DNA from: an uncultured Pseudomonadota bacterium
GTDB taxonomy: Bacteria > Pseudomonadota > Gammaproteobacteria > Burkholderiales > SG8-39
Length of the DNA stretch: 64,000 nucleotides
NCBI GenBank assembly: GCA_903834835.1
Contig: CAILKO010000057.1
Location: 124,001-188,000, forward strand
Reading direction: 5' to 3'
Shown in pieces: positions 60,218-64,000 of this stretch (the stretch's first letter is position 1; every line of letters starts with the position of its first letter). A model generated the notes under the pieces. The model was not told the origin of the DNA. It did not search any database and worked only from the letters and a program-made list of their open reading frames with translations. A program made the position numbers and the translations under genes.

Positions 60218-61861
60218 TTGACCGGTCAGCTGCAGACCCAGGTTCTGATCGTCGGCGGCGGCCCGGTCGGGCTGACGCTTGCGATCGACCTCGGGGCGCG
60301 TGGTGTGCGCTGCGTGCTGGTCGAGCGCAAGGACGAGCCCGCGTTCCTGCCGAAGATGGAGCGCTGCAATGCACGTACGCTGGAGATCTTCCGGCGCATG
60401 GGCATCGCGGACCGGGTGCGCGCGGCAGGCTATCCGAGCGCCTACCCGATGGACGTCTACCACATCATCACGATGATGGATCCGCCGCTCGCGCGCGTGC
60501 CCTATGCGTCGGTGGACGAACTGCGTGCGGAGACCGCGCGCCGCAATGACGGCGTCATGCCGCTCGAACCCTATCAGCTGATTTCGCAGTACACGCTCGA
60601 ACCGCTGCTGAAGGGGATTGCGGAGGAGAACCCGCTGCTCGATATCCGCTTCGGGCATGAGCTGGTTTCCTTCGAGCAGGATGCGACCGGCGTCACCGCG
60701 CGGCTACGCTCGACAGCGGGCGAGGAGTCGACCGTTCGCGCGCTGTACCTGGCGGGCTGCGATGGCGGCACGAGCACGGTGCGCAAGGCGCTCGACATCC
60801 CGCTGCAGGGCAAGGCCAACATCCGCGAGCAGGTGCAGGCGCTGTTCCGCTGCGACCGGCTGTACGACGTGGTGCCGATCGGCCGCGGGCGGCATTACAA
60901 GGTGAGCGACGCCTACAAGTCCCAGGTGGTCTGCCAGGATTCCTGCCGGCATTTCCTGATCCACGCGGAGAACTGCACCGAAGCGGACATGCCGGCGATC
61001 TTCGCACAGATGGTCGGCACGCCGCTCGAGTTCGAGACGCTCTACGCCGGGCGCTGGCGTCACAACCTGCTGCTTGCGGATCGTTATGTGGACGGTCGCG
61101 TGGTGCTCGCGGGCGATGCGGTGCATCTGGTCATCCCGACCGGCGGGCTGGGTCTCAACACGGGGATCGGTGACGCGATCGATCTGTCGTGGAAGCTGGC
61201 GGCGCTGGTGCAGGGCTGGGGCGGCGCGAACCTCCTTGGCGCCTACGAGGACGAGCGGCGCCAGATCGGCGTGCGCAACGTGCGCGCCTCCGGCGCGGCG
61301 ACCGACGGCCGGCGTGAGCGGCGTGAGGATCACTACCGGCCCTGGATACGGGAGGACAGCGCGCGCGGGCGCGAGGCGCGCGAGACGGTGAGGCGTCTGG
61401 CGGTGCTGGAAGCGGGCAAGACCACGGTCATCGCCGGCATCGAGCGCGGCTATCGGTATGTGGATTCCAGCCTGCTCTGGCCGGAGCCCGGCGAGGGGCC
61501 CGACCCGGACAACATCGAATACCTGCCCACCGCCTGGACGGGCGCCCGTCTGCCGCACATGTGGTGCAGGAACGGCGCCGCGCTGCTCGATCTGATGGGG
61601 CCCTGGTACACGGTGATGCGCTTTGGCGAGGCGCCGGATACCTCGGGCCTCGAACAGGCCTTGCGCGAAGCGGGCGCGCCGTACAAGACCCTGAATCTCG
61701 ATGCCGACGAACCGGCCTTCGAGGTATACGGCGGGTTCAACGCATTTCTCGTGCGCCCGGATCTGCACGTAGCCTGGCGGGCGCATCGCACGCCGAAGCA
61801 GCCGAAGGCGATCGTCGCCGTGGCGACGGGGGCGGCAGATGGCCGCCGGCCCCTCGTCTGA
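60218..61861 (+). CDS. FAD-dependent aromatic monooxygenase, second paralogue
   Basis: This 547-residue protein is clearly related to the 57.4 kb monooxygenase and has the same landmarks: GGGPVGLTLAIDLGARG, LAGCDGGTSTVRKALDI, VVLAGDAVHLVIPTGGLGLNTG and FLVRPDLHVAWRAH. The start codon is TTG, supported by ACGGAG 8 nt upstream and by alignment with the first paralogue; no ATG gives a complete FAD loop. It is 21 bp after the DHP-decarboxylase-like gene. Divergence between the copies suggests successive hydroxylations or different substrates. Confidence 0.9.
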   Translation: MTGQLQTQVLIVGGGPVGLTLAIDLGARGVRCVLVERKDEPAFLPKMERCNARTLEIFRRMGIADRVRAAGYPSAYPMDVYHIITMMDPPLARVPYASVDELRAETARRNDGVMPLEPYQLISQYTLEPLLKGIAEENPLLDIRFGHELVSFEQDATGVTARLRSTAGEESTVRALYLAGCDGGTSTVRKALDIPLQGKANIREQVQALFRCDRLYDVVPIGRGRHYKVSDAYKSQVVCQDSCRHFLIHAENCTEADMPAIFAQMVGTPLEFETLYAGRWRHNLLLADRYVDGRVVLAGDAVHLVIPTGGLGLNTGIGDAIDLSWKLAALVQGWGGANLLGAYEDERRQIGVRNVRASGAATDGRRERREDHYRPWIREDSARGREARETVRRLAVLEAGKTTVIAGIERGYRYVDSSLLWPEPGEGPDPDNIEYLPTAWTGARLPHMWCRNGAALLDLMGPWYTVMRFGEAPDTSGLEQALREAGAPYKTLNLDADEPAFEVYGGFNAFLVRPDLHVAWRAHRTPKQPKAIVAVATGAADGRRPLV

Positions 61862-61867
61862 ATCACT

Positions 61868-63316
61868 CTACCAGCTGGTCGCGATGTACTTGGTTTCGAG
61901 GAATTCCAGGATGCCTTCGTGCGCCCCTTCGCGTCCGATGCCGCTCTGCTTCCAGCCGCCGAAGGGCGCGGCGGGATCGGAGACGAGGCCGCGATTGAGG
62001 CCCACCATGCCGGCTTCGAGGCGCTCGGAGATGCGCAGCCCGCGCCCGATATCCCGCGTGTGGATGTAGGACACGAGGCCCATCTCGGTGCGGTTCGCGA
62101 GCTCGATGGCTTCATCTTCGGATTCGAAGCTGGCGATTGGCGCAACCGGGCCGAAGATTTCCTCGCGCATGACCGGCATGTCGTCCCGGGTTTCGAACAA
62201 TACGGTCGGTTCGTAGAAGGAACCCTTGCCCGCTGGCGCCTTGCCACCGGACAGCGCACGCGCGCCGCCGGCGAGCGCCTGGTCCACCAGGCGCGCAACA
62301 TTGTTGCGTGCCCCGCCGTGAATCAGCGGGCCGAGTTCGGTGCCATCCTGCATACCCGGCCCGACCTTGACTTCGCGCATCGCGCCGGCAAAGCGCTTGG
62401 CAAATTCCGCGGCCACTGCCTTGTGCGCATAGAAGCGGTTCGCGGCGGTGCAGGACTGACCGCCGTTGCGCAGCTTGGCGACCATCGCGCTCGCCACCGC
62501 GACATCGAGATCGGCATCCTCGCAGACGATGAACGGGGCATTGCCGCCGAGTTCCATCGAGCACTTGATGACATTCTCCGCCGCCTGGGCGAGCAGGATG
62601 CGTCCGGTGCGCGTCGAGCCTGTGAAAGAGAGCTTGCGCACGCGAGGATCCTTCAGCATGGCGGAGGTGACTTCACCTGCGCGACTGGTCGGGATCACGT
62701 TCACGACACCCGCCGGGACGCCCGCCTCGGTAAAGAGGGCGGCCATCGCGAGCGCGGTCAGCGGCGTTTCCGGCGCGGGCTTCAGCACGACGCTGCAGCC
62801 GGCCGCGAGCGCCGGGCCGATCTTGCGGGTGGCCATCGCCGCCGGAAAGTTCCAGGGCGTGATGAAGAGCGATACCCCCACCGGCTGGCGGATCACCAGC
62901 ATGCGATTGGTACCGGAGGGCGCGGTGCCGATCTCGCCGAGGATGCGCACCGCTTCTTCGGAGAACCAGCGCAGGAACTCCGCCGCATAGGCGACTTCGC
63001 CGCGCGCCTCGCCGAGCGCCTTGCCGTTCTCCAGCGTGATCAGGCGGGCGAGCGATTCCTTGTGCTTGTGCATCAGGTCGAAGGCGCGGCGCAGCACCTC
63101 GGCACGCTCGCGCGGTGCAATGGCGGCCCAGGCCGGACCCGCGCGATGCGCGGCTTCGATTGCAGCGATGCCGTCGGCGACGCTCGCATCGGCGACGCTC
63201 GCAATCGGCTGCTCGGTTGCCGGGTCGAAAATCTCGATCCGCCGACCGTCCGAGCCCGGTCGCCAGCCGCCGTCGATATAGAGGTCCTTGCCGACGGTTT
63301 CGATTGAATACGTCAT
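61868..63316 (-). CDS. NAD(P)-dependent aldehyde dehydrogenase (succinate-semialdehyde type)
   Basis: This 482-residue ALDH has the cofactor region PWNFPAAMATRKIGPALAAG, the general-base glutamate in SMELGGNAPFIV and the catalytic cysteine in NGGQSCTAANRFY. The GQSCTAANR context places it with succinate/glutarate semialdehyde dehydrogenases. The ATG at the start of MTYSIETVGK is chosen; the frame is open another 100 codons upstream but into the neighbouring gene. It is 8 bp downstream of the prephenate-dehydratase-like gene and convergent with the monooxygenase. Confidence 0.93.
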   Translation of the reverse strand: MTYSIETVGKDLYIDGGWRPGSDGRRIEIFDPATEQPIASVADASVADGIAAIEAAHRAGPAWAAIAPRERAEVLRRAFDLMHKHKESLARLITLENGKALGEARGEVAYAAEFLRWFSEEAVRILGEIGTAPSGTNRMLVIRQPVGVSLFITPWNFPAAMATRKIGPALAAGCSVVLKPAPETPLTALAMAALFTEAGVPAGVVNVIPTSRAGEVTSAMLKDPRVRKLSFTGSTRTGRILLAQAAENVIKCSMELGGNAPFIVCEDADLDVAVASAMVAKLRNGGQSCTAANRFYAHKAVAAEFAKRFAGAMREVKVGPGMQDGTELGPLIHGGARNNVARLVDQALAGGARALSGGKAPAGKGSFYEPTVLFETRDDMPVMREEIFGPVAPIASFESEDEAIELANRTEMGLVSYIHTRDIGRGLRISERLEAGMVGLNRGLVSDPAAPFGGWKQSGIGREGAHEGILEFLETKYIATSW

Positions 63317-63324
63317 TGTGGTTC

Positions 63325-64000
63325 CTAGCGAATGCGGTCGAAGCGGGGTTCGAAGGCACCCGCGATGCGCGCGCCCGCGTACGGAGCGATGGCACGCCGG
63401 ATTTCGGCGAGCTTGCCCTCGCCGGTGAATTCGAGCAGGTAGTCGTAGACCGAACAGCCCTCGTCCACCGGGAAAGCAGCGGATACCGCCAGTCCGAAGC
63501 CGCAGGCGGACACTGCAGCAATGAACTTCCCCAGACTGCCGTCGCCGCGCAGGCGCGCGGTAACGATGAGCGTGCGCGGCGTGTCGGAGAGAATTTCGCG
63601 ATCGGTGATCGCCCACCAGCTGGAGAGTGCGCCGGCATCGATCTGGCGCGCGTGGGTCTGAAGTCCTGGGACCGAATCGGGCAGGGACTGGGTTCCGACC
63701 ACGGCCGTCGTGCCGTCGCCGGCGATCGCTTCCTTTGCCGCGGCGAGCGAGTTCAGGCTGTGCAGGTCACGCGCGATGCCGGGGAACTCGCGTTCCAGCC
63801 AGGCCACGCATTGCAGCGTGGAGCCGTGCCCGGTGATCTTGCGGATCTGGTTCTTGCTGGCACCGTGCGTGAAGTAGAGATTGCAGCCCAGAGGCTGGGT
63901 GATCTCGCCGATCACCGTCCAGTTGTTCAGGATGATCTGGTGGCCGTGGTGCGGCTGGCCGGTACGCTCGGAGCCGAGGATGATCACGTCCACCTTGCGC
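63325..64000 (-). CDS. prephenate-dehydratase-like protein (partial, right edge)
   Basis: The visible 225 or so codons run off the right edge; the frame is open at base 64000, so the true start lies outside. The sequence has the two-lobed PDT domain pattern (NNWTVIGEITQPLGCNLYF, HGSTLQCVAWLEREFPGI, AAAKEAIAGDGTTAVVGTQSL) and a C-terminal ACT-like segment (TARLRGDGSLGKFIAAVSACG and DYLLEFTGEG). It is shorter and more divergent than phenylalanine-biosynthetic PheA. Standing in a catabolic cluster beside an aldehyde dehydrogenase, it may serve another function. Confidence 0.75.
   Translation of the reverse strand, partial: RKVDVIILGSERTGQPHHGHQIILNNWTVIGEITQPLGCNLYFTHGASKNQIRKITGHGSTLQCVAWLEREFPGIARDLHSLNSLAAAKEAIAGDGTTAVVGTQSLPDSVPGLQTHARQIDAGALSSWWAITDREILSDTPRTLIVTARLRGDGSLGKFIAAVSACGFGLAVSAAFPVDEGCSVYDYLLEFTGEGKLAEIRRAIAPYAGARIAGAFEPRFDRIR

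Noticed and set aside
1..64000. prophage, integron, complete insertion sequence, CRISPR array, rRNA or tRNA genes
   Set aside because: No integrase, transposase, capsid or cas-like protein, no regular spaced repeats and no cloverleaf or rRNA segments were recognised.

Overview
The window is about 64 kb of GC-rich, densely packed bacterial DNA. The gene content points to a facultatively or micro-aerobic betaproteobacterium of the Burkholderiales/Rhodocyclales kind: a complete cbb3 oxidase cluster, an orphan Bug-type receptor, FNR/Anr-type boxes, a BigR sulfide-response locus and genes for aromatic catabolism. No rRNA, tRNA, CRISPR array, complete insertion sequence or prophage was seen. This placement rests on gene content only.

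Layout. (1) 1-3.7 kb, minus strand: a chaperone-usher pilus operon of the spore-coat-U (Csu-like) type, running off the left edge. (2) 4.3-4.9 kb: a higBA toxin-antitoxin pair with a visible operator. (3) 4.9-10.4 kb: a two-domain polyphosphate:AMP phosphotransferase, an alpha/beta-hydrolase-like protein without catalytic residues, thioredoxin-2, an orphan substrate-binding protein and an MgtC/DUF4010 membrane protein. (4) 10.4-11.1 kb: the stranded 3' end of fliR and a universal stress protein. (5) 11.2-15.7 kb: a sulfide/persulfide locus, bigR-yeeE-yeeE-sulP-osmC, divergent from the persulfide dioxygenase blh across an AT-rich operator. (6) 15.7-25.4 kb: tandem-PspC protein, class III nucleotidyl cyclase, a zinc-ribbon HEAGH membrane protein, SDR, two more orphan receptors, a Rieske oxygenase and an MFS transporter. 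(7) 25.4-34 kb: methyltransferase, a HemN paralogue, a two-component system, a magnesium P-type ATPase and a beta-CASP nuclease-like protein. (8) 34.1-47.1 kb: the cbb3 region, dksA-like-tauE/safE-ccoI-ccoS, then a minus-strand FecR/TPR-barrel pair that splits the cluster, then ccoNOQPG-fixH and two small genes. (9) 47.2-51.6 kb: two amidohydrolases and a sodium:solute symporter. (10) 51.6-55.7 kb: a giant RTX-type secreted phosphatase behind a Pho-box-like repeat. (11) 55.9-64 kb: CaiB-type CoA transferase, two group-A flavin monooxygenases flanking a periplasmic-binding-fold (DHP-decarboxylase-like) protein, an aldehyde dehydrogenase and a prephenate-dehydratase-like protein, which together look like an aromatic degradation cluster of unknown substrate.

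Two layers of regulatory structure tie distant genes together. First, six 14-bp FNR/Anr-like boxes (TTGAY-N4-RTCAA) lie upstream of low-oxygen genes. Five have a plausible -10 element centred 31-32 bp downstream, the geometry of class II FNR activation: an orphan receptor, usp, the HemN paralogue, the dksA-like/ccoIS operon (with a possible mirror promoter for the beta-CASP/magnesium ATPase pair) and ccoN. Second, four intergenic copies of an AT-rich palindrome built on GTAACGT-AA-ACGTTAC occur at about 11.2, 29.8, 38.0 and 57.2 kb. Two of them sit between convergent genes, where a promoter operator is not expected. This palindrome family is the least explained signal in the window.
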